Below are positions 23,065-34,387 of a stretch of DNA of 64,000 nt, piece by piece. Positions within the stretch are counted from its first letter, which is position 1; each line of letters begins with the position of its first letter. A program made the position numbers and the translations under genes. Under the pieces are notes generated by a model. It was not told the origin of the DNA. It did not search any database and was given only the letters and a program-made list of their open reading frames with translations. Source of the DNA: Lycorma delicatula (lineage: Eukaryota; Arthropoda; Insecta; Hemiptera; Fulgoridae); NCBI RefSeq assembly GCF_047948215.1, contig NC_134463.1:97120657-97184656 (forward strand), in the 5' to 3' direction.

Positions 23065-23830
23065 ACTTTCACCAAAATCTTTGTTCCATCTGTCAGAAAA
23101 TAGAATTTTGATTTGTATGCGAAATTAGTTTATATTCCTGTTCATTTTAGACAATAAAATTGAAATAATTTTATTTGTAAAGACATAATTTTTACAACAT
23201 AAGAAAAATTTAATTTTAATAATAAAATATGTAAATACTATTTAATATATTATTGTATATTATAAAATATTATATTATAATTAATACTATAAATTAAATG
23301 GAAATAATTCTCTATGTAATTCCTCAAAAAAGCTAGGAAATTTAATCATGATTGTGCTACAACTCAATAAATAAATAAAAATTAAATAATATAGTGAAAC
23401 TAGTGTTTTTTTATGGGTTTAACAGACCGGGTATAGGAAGCAGATTTTACCCGCAATTAAAAAAAATATAAAAATGTTCAGTAAGGAAATTTGGGTTCGA
23501 TTAGCCACTTGATCAACTGACGTTTTTACTGTAAAAATTATGCGGTATTAAAAGTATAATTAGGAAAAATATCAGAATTCTTTGTAAAAGACTGTTGGGC
23601 CGAGTTATATCATCAAATTTTTATGAATTTAAAATTAAATAATTACTAAAAAAAATAATCAAAATTTTAGTAAAAAAAATGGGCTCTGTTTGACCTTCTT
23701 GTTCCACAGCTACGTCACATAAGATTTTTAGTAACACCTACAACATGAAAAACAGAGGAAGTATCAGAAATTATTAAAAAATTAAAAAATGATTTTTATT
23801 CTTTAATTGGGTCCCATGGGACCACTTTTT
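23065..23830. other. AT-rich interval
   Basis: No gene or repeat recognised; the last bases before the HPA element form GGGTCCCATGGGACC (23,812-23,826), a perfect palindrome of seven-base arms. Confidence 0.5.
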
Positions 23831-24476
23831 ACTTCCTTGTACGAAATAAACGAAGTATTGTGATCGTGAAATATTTCGGTTTCAGTTTTCAACGGAAATA
23901 TCCATTTTAACCATCCCTGATCCATTTTGACTAGTTTCGGCGTGACGTCTATATGTACGTATAAAACGATTAGCCGTAACATGTTGAAATTTTGGATTTA
24001 AGACTGTTGTAAAATCTAGTTGTGCACCTCTCCTTTTGTTTGCAATCAACTGGTATAAAAGTGTCCTAAAAAGCCCGAAATCAAAAAAGAATTGGATTTA
24101 GGACTTATTTTTAATGCAGTAATAAGCTCTTTTTGAGAGTTTTTCAACGACATATCATAAATGGTACTTATTTTCGTTGGTTCCAGTTATAATCAAACAA
24201 AACTTTAATTAATGATATATTGGATCTTACAAGGGAAGGCACATCGGTTCGACTTTTTTTTTTTAACTTTTTTTTACTTTAAATATATTGATTATTAACC
24301 TCTGATTGTAAAAAAATACGATAAATAATAATTCAATAAAAAAAAATATCAGAAGTTATTAATAAAATAAAATTTTATTTACCTTTCATTAAAAAAAAAA
24401 AAAAAAAAAAAAAAAATGTATATGTTAACTTAATTAGCGTAAAGGAAATCGTGTGATGTCCACATCAGTTTTTTTA
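23831..24476 (+). repeat. HPA element, full length (reference copy)
   Basis: About 645 bases. The 5' end ACTTCCTTGTACGAAATAAA then CGAAGT forms a hairpin (ACTTCCTT with AAGGAAGT in the better copies), followed by ATTGTGATCGTGAAATATTT. The body contains TTTGGATTTAAGACTGTTGT and TAATTAATGATATATTGGAT, a shortened box B-like CGGTTCGA then a T-run (24,244-24,275), and a 26-base A-run at 24,391. The 3' end CGTAAAGGAAATCGTGTG, then ATGTCCACATCAG, carries the inverted copy of the 5' terminus plus a second small hairpin. No open frame of note. Confidence 0.88.
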
Positions 24477-26729
24477 AATTTCCAATATCAAAGATAAAGA
24501 TAGGTTTTCATTTTTTAAATTAAATGTTAAAATAGTTGATGTTTTAAGTCAGGCTTCATTCAGCCTCTCTTTTGGGTGTAGAAATGTATTTACTAGAGTA
24601 ATTAGTTATTTTAGTAAACTGGTCCGGTTTTTTGTAATGTTATTCAACTAGGCTAAAAAAATTATAGGTTATTTAAAAAAAAAGTAAGTATACCATGATG
24701 TCCCATTATCTAACGAGATCGAAAATAAGGTCCAAGTTTCATATGAATCTGAAATATTTCTGACAAATTTCAACATCTTTTGTCAGCGGGTTTTCGAGAT
24801 ATGAGGCAGAAAGTGTTTAAAAATAATTTTTAATATTTCTTACCCTTAAATCCAATTGACTTAAAAATTTTGAATTTTAAATAACGTAACAAGTACCTTA
24901 TACTCTACTGCTTTATTTTCTACGACCACTGTGTAAATTGAAAATGACAAAAACTACCCCTCCCTCTATTTTCAATTATACCCAAAATTTAATGCAATCA
25001 ATGACCCATATAGAGGAAGTTTTTGAGCTATTTTCGGAGAATTTATGATGAGCCAGTTCACAGTAACTGAGCCAGTTATTTAAAATACAGGTTAGCATAC
25101 CTAAATACTTATTCCGGAAATTTCTATAATTATTTTTGTAGTTTTTAGACTAAGAGGTTGTTTAAACAATTACATTCGCAAACCCCCAAAATTTAGGCCG
25201 ATCGTTATATACTTCCTATATAATTTTCCTGCAGCGACGCAATAGAATTTTAGTTGGGAAAGTACAAATTTACTTCCATACTTAAATCAGATAAATAAAG
25301 AAGAAATTAAAATGAAGTTTAGCACAGAGTTATCGATCATAATTGCGTTATAATGTAAGGCAGTTTTAAAAACAATCTTAATGAATTATAATCATCTTAA
25401 GGACTGTTCCAAGGGTCACCCACCGAACATCACTGACTGATGACTTTCAGGAGTTTTCTTTTATTATATTCTCCTTTTTTTAAACTTCCACTACTACTTC
25501 TATTGGACTCTTTAAATTTCATAAATGAGATATTCGAGGGAAAAAGAAGAAAATCGGACATCAGCATACATTTTAAAGATGTAGTAAAATGTGAAAGAGT
25601 AAATTTTGTACGTAATCGCTAAAGAAAATTATCATTACATATAGTAAATTTTTTCCAAAAGCAAGAAAATTTATTTCAAAAAAACTTTCTTTTTCAAGAA
25701 AAAACTATAAAAATATTTGGCCCTGACTACGTGACAAATAAAGTACCCTGAGATCGAGCTAAAACAAGTCTTCGCTTCGTTACATTTTATAATAAAGAAA
25801 AAATATCTAAAGTAATTTATTCTTATTCCAAGCAAAGTAATCTAACTTTTCCAAATATTTGTCTCTCTTAAAAGGTGGAAGTAATAAAAAAACTCGGCAA
25901 AAGACATTACTGTGGCTAATTCATAATTTAAAGTATTTTCAGATTAGTTTTTGCTGATGAAAGCTTAAATACTCCTTAAACATCATCTACTCAACTAGAT
26001 CGGGTATCTTACCGGTGGTCTACAAGATTTTTAAATTAATGTCATCCCCAGACTTTATAATAACGCTCTAGCCATTTTTCAAGATAAATTTTCATATTCT
26101 GAAAATTATCGATTCCTACAGTAATCAAAACAAAGCCACAAATTTATTTTATGGTTTTAAAGAGAAAAGGGTCTATTCTTATCTAGGACATCAGTTCTTT
26201 ATATCTTGGTATTCTGGGAATTCGAAACAAATTTATTTTATTGCACAGAGTAAGCAAAATCTAGTAACATATTCCCATACCGGTTACGAATCGAATCGAT
26301 TAGCTTAGTTCATTAAGGGTAGATAAAGGTACCCTTATCTCTTCTGTCCTTCTTACTACACTGATTTACATACTTTAATTTGGTACAGACTTCAGCCGGA
26401 AAAAGCGTAGCGTAATTCCCGAATTTTAATCACAAGCAAAGTTATTTTAGTGGACAAAACTCCCGCATATTTTACTCTGTCGATCTAAAAGTGTTGTTGA
26501 ATAATAATGATTTATTTCTTTTACGTTTGGTATAATATTAAATTGTAGTTCTATTATATAATTTGTACAGTTTATTATGATTATTATTATCATTATTATA
26601 ACTGGATTTCTTATTCTTAATATTATTTCAAATATTATAGAATAATTCGTAAAATATATTCTAAAAAAATAGTGTTTTCGTAAAAAAAACATTCATACTT
26701 TAGAATTGAATGATAAACAACGGGATTTT
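24477..26729. other. AT-rich interval
   Basis: No gene recognised. 24,680-25,130 reads like the inside of an old transposon (TTTTCGAGATATGAGGCAGA is the kind of string common in insect repeats) but there is no second copy in the window. Open frames at 25440-25622 (+) and 26447-26692 (-) are low-complexity. Confidence 0.4.
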
Positions 26730-27988
26730 ACTTCCTTCCACGAAGTAAAGGAAGTATTGTGATCGCGAAAAATTACGGTTTTCTGATTTCAACGGAAATA
26801 TCCATTTTGACCATCCCTGAATCCATTTTGACTAGTTTCGGCAAGACGTCTGTACGTACGTATATATCTCGCACATAAACGATTTGCCTAGAATGTTCAA
26901 ATTATGGATTTATGACTGTTGTAACATCTAGTTGTGCACCTCCCTTTTCGATTGCAATTGACTGAACCAAAAGTGTCCAAAAAAACCCAAAATCCAAAAA
27001 AATTGGATTTTAGACTTTTTCTTAACTGCAGTAATAAACCCTAATTTAGAACTTTTCAACGATATATCATAAGTGGTACTTATTTTCATTCGCTTCAGAG
27101 TTACAGCCAAATACAGTTTTAATTAATGAAATATTTGAATCTTAGAAAGGAAAGGACACATCGGTTCGAATCAAAATTTATCTCCTTTTTTTTATTTAAA
27201 TATATTGATTTATTAATAATTATTAACCTCTGATTATAAAAAAAATTATGATACATAACAATTCAATAATAATAATAATATGAGAAGTTATTAATAAAAT
27301 AAAATTTTATGTACTTTTCATTTTTTTTAAATGTCTAAAGAAAACTGAATAGTTATATAAATTGAAATATTACTTACGTTTTTTAAGAAAATCATAAAAA
27401 ATATTAAATGTAAAACTCATAAAAAATTATTAAATTTGAACATTAATGTAAATAGGTAATGTAAAACAAACTTAACTTCTGTTAGTTCCTCACTCACTGG
27501 GTTGATCTAGTAGTGAATGCGTCTTCGCAAATCAGCTGATTTGGAAGTCGAGAGTTCCAACGTTCAAGTCCTAGTAAAGTCAGTTATTTTTATACGGATT
27601 TGAATACTAGATACTGGATACCGGTATTCTTTGGTGGTTGGGTTTCAATTAACCGAACCACACATCTCAAGAACGGTCGATTGTACAAGACTACACTTCA
27701 TTTACACTTATACATATCATCCTCATTCATCCTCTGAAGAATTATCTAAACGGTAGTTACCGAAGGCTAAATAGGAAAAGAAAGAAACTTCTCTTGGTGG
27801 AAATTGTTTTAAAAAATATTTTGAATTTTATACTAAAAAAATTACAATAGAACAAAACCCATGTGTAAAAGGTTAGCTATTATTTAGCAGTTACATTTTT
27901 CAATATATATAGTTTATTGTAATTGTATTGTTAATTTTAATTTAATAGGTGTACAAGGAAGTTATGTGGCGTCACATCAGATTTTTTT
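26730..27988 (+). repeat. HPA element split by an insertion with SINE-1
   Basis: 5' part 26,730-27,333 with an intact hairpin (ACTTCCTT, ten-base loop, AAGGAAGT) and ATTGTGATCGCGAAAAATTA, body and box B-like CGGTTCGAATC with T-run at 27,165-27,195. The 3' end is found at 27,938-27,988 (TTTAATAGGTGTACAAGGAA, then GTTATGTGGCGTCACATCAG). The 604 bases between hold a SINE-1 and unrecognised AT-rich sequence, so this is an element opened by at least one later insertion. Confidence 0.82.
27492..27788 (+). repeat. SINE-1 copy, full length, inside HPA
   Basis: Sense orientation: head CACTGGGTTGATCTAGTAGT (box A), palindromic CAAATCAGCTGATTTG, box B-like GTTCAAGTCC at 27,562, centre GGATACCGGTATTCTTTGG, TAACCGAACCACACATCTCA, tail CATCCTCTGAAGAATTATCT ... 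GAAGGCTAAATAGG and an A-rich end. Box A and box B spacing fits an internal RNA polymerase III promoter. Confidence 0.9.
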
Positions 27989-29039
27989 AAATGAAAATTT
28001 ATTAAAGATGTCCATAATGAAATCAATATCTTGGCCTACCATTATTATTTACTAGTAAAAAATATTTTAAAGAAAAAATACCGAAATTATTTGGTCTTTC
28101 TTATGGTTTTAAAAAGAGTTCGTTTGCGAATTGGTATTTCCTTTTGTTATATTCATATTATTAATTTATATAATTTTTTTTGTTTCAAAAATCAGTGATT
28201 ATTGTGTAACACGCTGTCATTAATAGCTACAAGTACAAGAAATAGGTATAAAATAATTAGAAATAAAATTACAAGAATAATCTATTTTAAAATTTATTAA
28301 TTTTAGGAAATTACGTAATATAAAGAGATTAATTAACCTCGTAACAATACCTTTATTCGAAATTATTTCTTGTAATAAATATTTCTTAATAAATTGGAAA
28401 TCATATAATATTTATAAAGAAAAGTGTATCAAAACCGGTCAATTAGAAAGAGTGATTCAGGGAAACGGGAAAGTTTTAATATTCTTATGAATGAGTTGTA
28501 TTAAATAAATTTATTTATAACGTTTAAATAGAAAAAAAACATGCCGCTTATGAATGCACACAGAAGTCTATATTTTGGCGATCACATCTTACAAGTGAGC
28601 GTCTTTGCGGTTCAACATTCCTCCAATCTCATAATGAAACTCTGTATAGTTCAAAGCAACATTTCAAAAGTAATTTGAGCAGTAACTGTTTGGGTTTTGG
28701 CTTTCAGTACATCTGTTGTAGCAGGTCGCCTATACTTTGTCGTTTTATACAGGTCGACTGTGGAGTTCGTACTACACACTTTATTTTTAAAGTGATACCA
28801 TTCACCCACAAAAATCAGGAGATCTGCGGAAAGCCATGGAATGTCATCGTTTCTCGAAATTATTTTGCATTTGTGAAAGGATTGGCGTGCGGCAATCGTC
28901 GATATTTATGCAGTGATATTTATGCAGATATTTATACAGCAGTTTGAAAAGTCTCGTATTGTTTAGTATACTAACGGCCGAAAACCGCTTGGAAATTTCT
29001 TTTTCACTGTTGAACCTATTTTCTTTAAATTGTGTATTG
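27989..29039. other. AT-rich interval
   Basis: No gene recognised. From 28,560 the sequence is less AT-rich and is open for about 90 codons on each strand (28675-28947 +, 28844-29113 -). I could not assign a domain to either; the - frame overlaps the LINE end. Confidence 0.4.
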
Positions 29040-30047
29040 GTTTGCTTGGCATTTCTCCCGCTATCACCCCATTCAATGGCCATAAAGCATAAAACCAAAT
29101 GTCTGTGCCACAAACGACTACTGAGCCTTGAAACAGTTTAGCGACCAGTGTCCTAAATAGCTCCTAGACCTTACCTAACAGTGTGAGGGAACTAAGCCCG
29201 GTGACATACACCACCGGCGTACGTGTCCCAACCGCTCACTTGTCATATATTTACTAAAATGGATAGGCGCAGCCCGTCAATAACTAGAATATATATGACA
29301 TTCATAAATTAAAATTTACTTCGTCTAGATAACAATTCGCTGCTACGAGTAAGTCGCTAAATGCCAGCAAGTATCTGTCCACCATATTAAAACGCTTGGA
29401 GTCTTAGATGGCTAGTGGTCAGCCATATATCTCTAGGTTAGCTTCCCACAGCAGTACGGTAGGTGTCTTTCCCTTAAGTAAACTACTGATGTCGGTTGAA
29501 CATAGTAATTGCATCAAGGAACTCCCATACAGTCCGACAATGCGGTTCTCGCCACATTAACTCGACTGTTGTGAGTGGCCAATTTTCCCTTTGACCTCTA
29601 AGTTCCAGGATGGTCCGGTCTCTGGCCCTCCAAAGAGCAGAGCAGTCAAACATCAGGTGACTGGACCTCCCCGCAGACGCACAGCTCATCAGATGCCAGA
29701 CGGAACCGAAACAGATATTGGTTCAAATTAACATGATTGGTGAGCAGCTGGGCACCCGTTTCCCTTAAAAAAGAACTCGAGACATGCCATCTCCCCAGAT
29801 CCCGTATAAACTTGTACAGGGATCTTCCCTTAGTCGTAGTGTCCCATTACAGCTGCCATGTTTCCATAGCGAGACTCTGCAGCCTATTCCGCAGGCGGGA
29901 GATGGGCAACTGAACGAAGTGTAGATCCGGTGCATTGCGATCACCGTTCCGTTCCAGTACTAGCCCGGCCAGAAACCGCATCCCAAACACTTCGGCTTCC
30001 CGGTCTCTTCGCAATCTCCACATGGCTGCCCGAACTTCCACCATCTA
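29040..30047 (-). mobile_element. R1/jockey-like LINE, 3' end (copy 1)
   Basis: 5'-truncated LINE. Reading from 30,047 down: VRAAMWRLRRDREAEVFGMR, then SRLRNRLQSLAMETWQL, SLYKFIRDLGRWHVSSSFLR, AQLLTNHVNLNQYLFRFRLA, then the zinc-binding-like tail DELCVCGEVQSPD, RARDRTILELRGQRENWP and the end AITMFNRHQ with its stop at 29,483. This is the RNase H-distal region of R1/jockey-type ORF2. About 440 bases of 3' untranslated sequence follow to GGGAGAAATGCCAAGCAAA near 29,043. At least two frameshifts or stops. It matches 50,540-51,664 over its whole length, including the untranslated part. Confidence 0.85.
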
Positions 30048-30099
30048 ATAAAAGCAGAAATTCATTTAAATTACGTATAGAAATTATATCCGCCGATCT

Positions 30100-30275
30100 C
30101 TACAATGGAGTGGTAGCATCTTGGCTTTTCATCTGGAGGTACCAGATGAAAAGCCAAGAAAGCCATGAAAAGGTCACCAGGGTTCAAATCCTGGACAGGT
30201 ATGGCATTTTTAATACGCTAAAAAATTTCATTTTCATCTCCCACGCCAAGAAATCATCAAACAAACAAAAATACA
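30100..30275 (+). repeat. SINE-2 copy with a palindrome in the tRNA-like head
   Basis: Head GGAGTGGTAGCATCTTGGC, then a perfect inverted repeat of 17 bases (30,120-30,136 with 30,142-30,158, five-base loop) made of the anticodon-arm region copied in reverse, then GGGTTCAAATCCTGG (box B) and the family body CAGGTATGGCATTTTTAATA. The other copies have only one arm. It ends with A-rich repeats near 30,275. Confidence 0.82.
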
Positions 30276-30647
30276 AATGTTAATTGCATATGCTGACGAT
30301 TCACAATCGTGGCGTTCTAAATTTACTGGCCGCGAAATTCTTTACGCTCAACCTCGAGATTTTTATTATTTTTGAAACAAGTTTTGATGGCAAAAGTACG
30401 TTGCGCACCAGTGCAAGTTATCATTGAAAATTAAATTGCAAGATGGCGTGAGCTGACTTCTATAAGTTATTCAGTGCTGACACTCGCCCAGTGTACCGGC
30501 AGGGGAAGTTTTAAATTCCCCTGATTCTGAGTATCGTTTACGATTCTCAGTATCGTTTAAGTTAATATTTTAAAATAATGCAGGCAGGTATCATCAGTGT
30601 CTTCTTTAGTTTTAGTTTTATTTTCAAGTTATCAGTCATTATTGACT
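30276..30647. other. interval, nothing recognised
   Basis: Includes a near-tandem duplication of TTCTGAGTATCGTTTACGA at about 30,525-30,560. No gene. Confidence 0.45.
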
Positions 30648-30812
30648 GGCCTCCGTAGCGCGAGTGGTAGCGCCTCGGCCTTTCAAACCCGGGAGGTCCC
30701 GGGTTTGAATGCCGCTCAGGCATGGAATTTCTAAACGCTACAAAAATTCCCATTTCATCTCATCCTCTTAAGCAATACGTAACAGCAATCCCAGAGGCTA
30801 AAAAACATAAGT
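30648..30812 (+). repeat. SINE-2 copy with the SINE-1-type tail
   Basis: Head GGCCTCCGTAGCGCGAGTGG then TAGCGCCTCGGCCTTTCAA, box B GGGTTTGAATGCC, body CATGGAATTTCTAAACGCTA, and tail TCATCCTCTTAAGCAATACG, then CAGCAATCCCAGAGGCTAAA, followed by an A-run. The tail is the same as in SINE-1 (CATCCTCTGAAGTAATACCT ... CGGAGGCTAAA), although the tRNA head is different. Confidence 0.85.
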
Positions 30813-33221
30813 GCTAAAAACTATAACACTAAAGTTCACGTTATAGGTATTAAATAGTTTTAATGGTAAATTACCTCTGTATTGGTCATATTACTCAGAA
30901 AAACGTTTGAGCCATATTATGGTAATGTTACAAAATGTCGGGACGAAAGAACTGCTTATATTATAGATTATTTCTTTCAATTTTTTTTTCTTTTGTCACA
31001 AAATTTAATAATACATTTTTTTCATACGTTATAATATAAATAAACAGATCATACATTTTTGACATCTAAATATATTTTGTTATTAGCATAAAGCTAGTAA
31101 AATAAGCAATGCAATACTTCTTTAATATTTTTAATAAGACCTTAAGTAGTAAAAAAGAAAAATCCTTTATACAAGAGGATACAGAAGACTGTTATTCAGA
31201 TAATAAAATTTAAAGTAAATATGACAAAGAAAGAATTTATCAAACACAAACAAGTCAAGAGAATGTTTATATAGAAAAGAAATCCGGTACTAAGGAATAT
31301 ATTTTTAAGAATTAAATGATAAATCTTTAAAACTATTATACGTCCTGAAGCGACCTAAAACAGGAAAAAATGAGAAATATAGAAAACATGAAATAAACGT
31401 TTGGAAGTGTATTACTGAATTATTAGATAGGTTGATGAATTTCAATAACGATAGGTTATTAGGTGAATTTAAAGATAATGAAGTTTGTGGAAAGAGATCT
31501 TCTTAAAATAGATGGATATAATTAGTAAAGCAAAGATATTATCGCATCCAGGTTTAGTGAATTTACTTCTAAAAAGAAGTTTAATGGATTACAACTTAAA
31601 ATAAGAAAAATATGAAACTGATGATTGAGGAAGGAAGATGTAAAACAGTTGATTTATATTTTTAATTCCTCATTAATCTAATTAACTATATTATTTATAA
31701 TTTTTAAATAAATTAATGTAAAATATATTTAAAATAGCAGGCGATGTATTTATTTAAAAAAGTCAAACTATTTTTTCTGCACTTATATTTTCATTTAAAT
31801 AAAGGTATTTTTTTAATTTCAAAAATGTGAAGAAAATAAGTAAAAAAGAATGATGTAATAAATTATGAAAGTTGAAGAAAATTTAAGACGTAAATTATTA
31901 GTGTCTTTGTTTTTCAAACATTTTTATTAGAGTTACTGTGCTTCTTATAAAATTTAAAATTGGAACAGACGTTTGTTATTTTATTTAATTTTTTATTCTA
32001 TATTATTTTAAGTTAAAAAAAAAAAATGATGTTGACTAACGGTGAGGGATAGCGTGAAACAACATGGTGTAGGTCGACGAAGCGGAAAGACATGGAGGGA
32101 GGGTTAGATGAAGTGCTGTTTGTCGGTCGGGAGTTGGTGACGGAAAGAGGGGAAATTTTATCGATTTGTAGAGAATCCTTATTTAGCTTCTAGAAGCCAG
32201 ATAATACCTGACACTCCTGTCAGTCTGTGTACATGCGTTTCCTTCTTCAGAAAGAGAGATTGTTAGAGAAGAGAAAGATGTAGAAGAAATAAATGAGAGA
32301 AATAGAAACTACGAGGAAGAGGTATGATTTGTGAAGCGAGTGGATAAATTAGGGTGGGGGAAAGCGAACAAGAAAGGGTCGAAAGCCGTTTCGAATGGTA
32401 GATCGGGTGAAGCGATTGCTGTTCACACATATACACATTCACCTACAATACCTGATCTTAACCCTCACTTGTCACCTTCAAATTCTCACACGTATTCTAA
32501 ACTATCGGTTTCAGTTTTCACGGTTATTCGCGGTAATGCAGTATGTTTAGGTGTCTACTGGTGCAGGTTTGTGGCTATGAAAAGGTATAAATAAAAAATG
32601 GGTAAATGTAAAATACATTTACTCCAATTACATGTGATTCATACATTAGGTATACGCCTAGGTAAAACAAACTTCGACAGGAGTCGATTACCCCTTCCCT
32701 GCCTTTATCCGTGTTACCACAAGATTACACTGTTCTGAATATTATATTCCCAGTAATTATTAAAGATAAGACAGGCGATATCTTATTTTATCCTGGGGGA
32801 ATGAACTAAGTACATTACTTGTTTATCAGCATATTGATTTTCTCATAAATTTGCCGGGTTTAATATTAATGAAGTAATTAAATGTTGTATATCGGCATTA
32901 TCAAACTTATAATCTTGATAAATAATTTTAAAGTAGTCTTTACCGATTATAGAGCTTGTTTATCTTACCTGCTAATATTGAGAGTATTTATTGTGTTTAA
33001 AAAACCTGTTTTATTTTATAATTATTAATCGGTTTAAATATTAAAGATGAAATTTAACAGAAGTGAATTTAAAGTAAAAGTATTCTGTAATAAATAACCT
33101 ATTTACAGGGAGAATTAACAAAATAAAAATCAATTAAGTTGTCGGTTATACGTAAACCACTTACCGGTAATGTTATTATTAATAGTATTTATGTTTACTT
33201 AAATATAGTAAAAATATAATC
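30813..33221. other. AT-rich interval with a GC-richer patch
   Basis: No gene established. 32,035-32,560 is clearly less AT-rich than its flanks. It contains an arthropod-type initiator TCAGTC at 32,220, purine-rich sequence and a good splice-donor consensus GAGGTATGA at 32,319-32,327, so a non-coding first exon is conceivable. The 87-codon frame at 32331-32594 has no recognisable domain. Nothing else supports a gene. Confidence 0.35.
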
Positions 33222-33390
33222 AAGTCAGGCGTCTCCACCTCTGGGCCCTTGACGCGTTCGTATCCATGTAGTTCTGAGAATATTAAATATCTTTGAAGAT
33301 ATTCATTAAAGAAAAAAATTAGTAATCTTACTTAAGTATATTTCTGTTGCCATGGTGATAGAAATATAATGAAGTAAAAGGATTAATACA
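33222..33390. repeat. RepC copy 2
   Basis: Same orientation as 1,785-2,025: GTCAGGCGTC start, ATTCATTAAAGAAAAA at 33,302, GTTGCCATGGTGATAGAAAT at 33,347, AATATAATGAAGT end. It has one copy of the unit that is duplicated in copy 1. Family unknown. Confidence 0.6.
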
Positions 33391-34387
33391 TTTACATAAT
33401 AAATATATACATCGTTCATATCGAGAAGCATGGTTTTTCTACTTTCACTTATTATTATAAAAAAAATTCAAAAAAACAAATTATCTACAATATTTTTTTT
33501 AACGGAATGTAAAAAAGTAATAAGTATGATAAATGTTAATGTAAACAATGTAATTTTTATTGTACACGATACAATTTATTATACAGTCGTTATTTCAATT
33601 TTTCCCCGCTAGGTGGTAGCGCTTCATTCAGAATAAAAATGTCAGCACATACAACAAACCAAAGCACTATCCTTTTATATTGGAAAGATATACATTTATA
33701 CAAATATTAATAATATTAGTATTTATAAAAACAATTTACCAACAAAATACATCAACGGTTTCGGTTGTTTCAACATCTTCAGAACAAATCTATATTCTAA
33801 TCAATTTCAAACGTTTCAGTACCATCTTTTCCAGAATATTCAAAAGAAAATGACCTTGGAGAAAAACGTTTGTTTTTTCTTTGATTATAGCTTAAATGTA
33901 TTTTTAATGTTTTATCTTCTGAAAAAGGTGTTTTTATTAAAAAAATGCCTTAGAAGATTTATATCGCTTCTTACTAACGACGGACGAGAAAAAATGGACA
34001 ATATTATAACTTATTAATACTTGTTAATTTCTATGAGTATTGATTTATCTGAATAAAATCTGTAGGAGTTACACAAAGCAAAATTAAATTAATTAAAAAA
34101 ATTAATACGCTTTCACTCTGATTTCGTAGTAGTGCAATTTAATTTTTTAATTATTTGAGTGTTTCATTTCAATATAGCGACCATATTATAAAAATACTCT
34201 ATTCCCGCTTTTAGTAAAGGAAAGAAGTGATTTTTTTTTTTCATTTAACAGCGTTTTGACAAAAAGACTTTAAACTTAATACATTATTATTGGAAAAGTT
34301 AATACTTCTCTGGTAAATACTTGTGTAAGGGTTTTAATTAGCAATAAAGTAGAAAACGGTATATAAAAAAAAGAAAGAAAATACAAT
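33391..34387. other. AT-rich interval
   Basis: No gene or repeat recognised. Confidence 0.5.
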
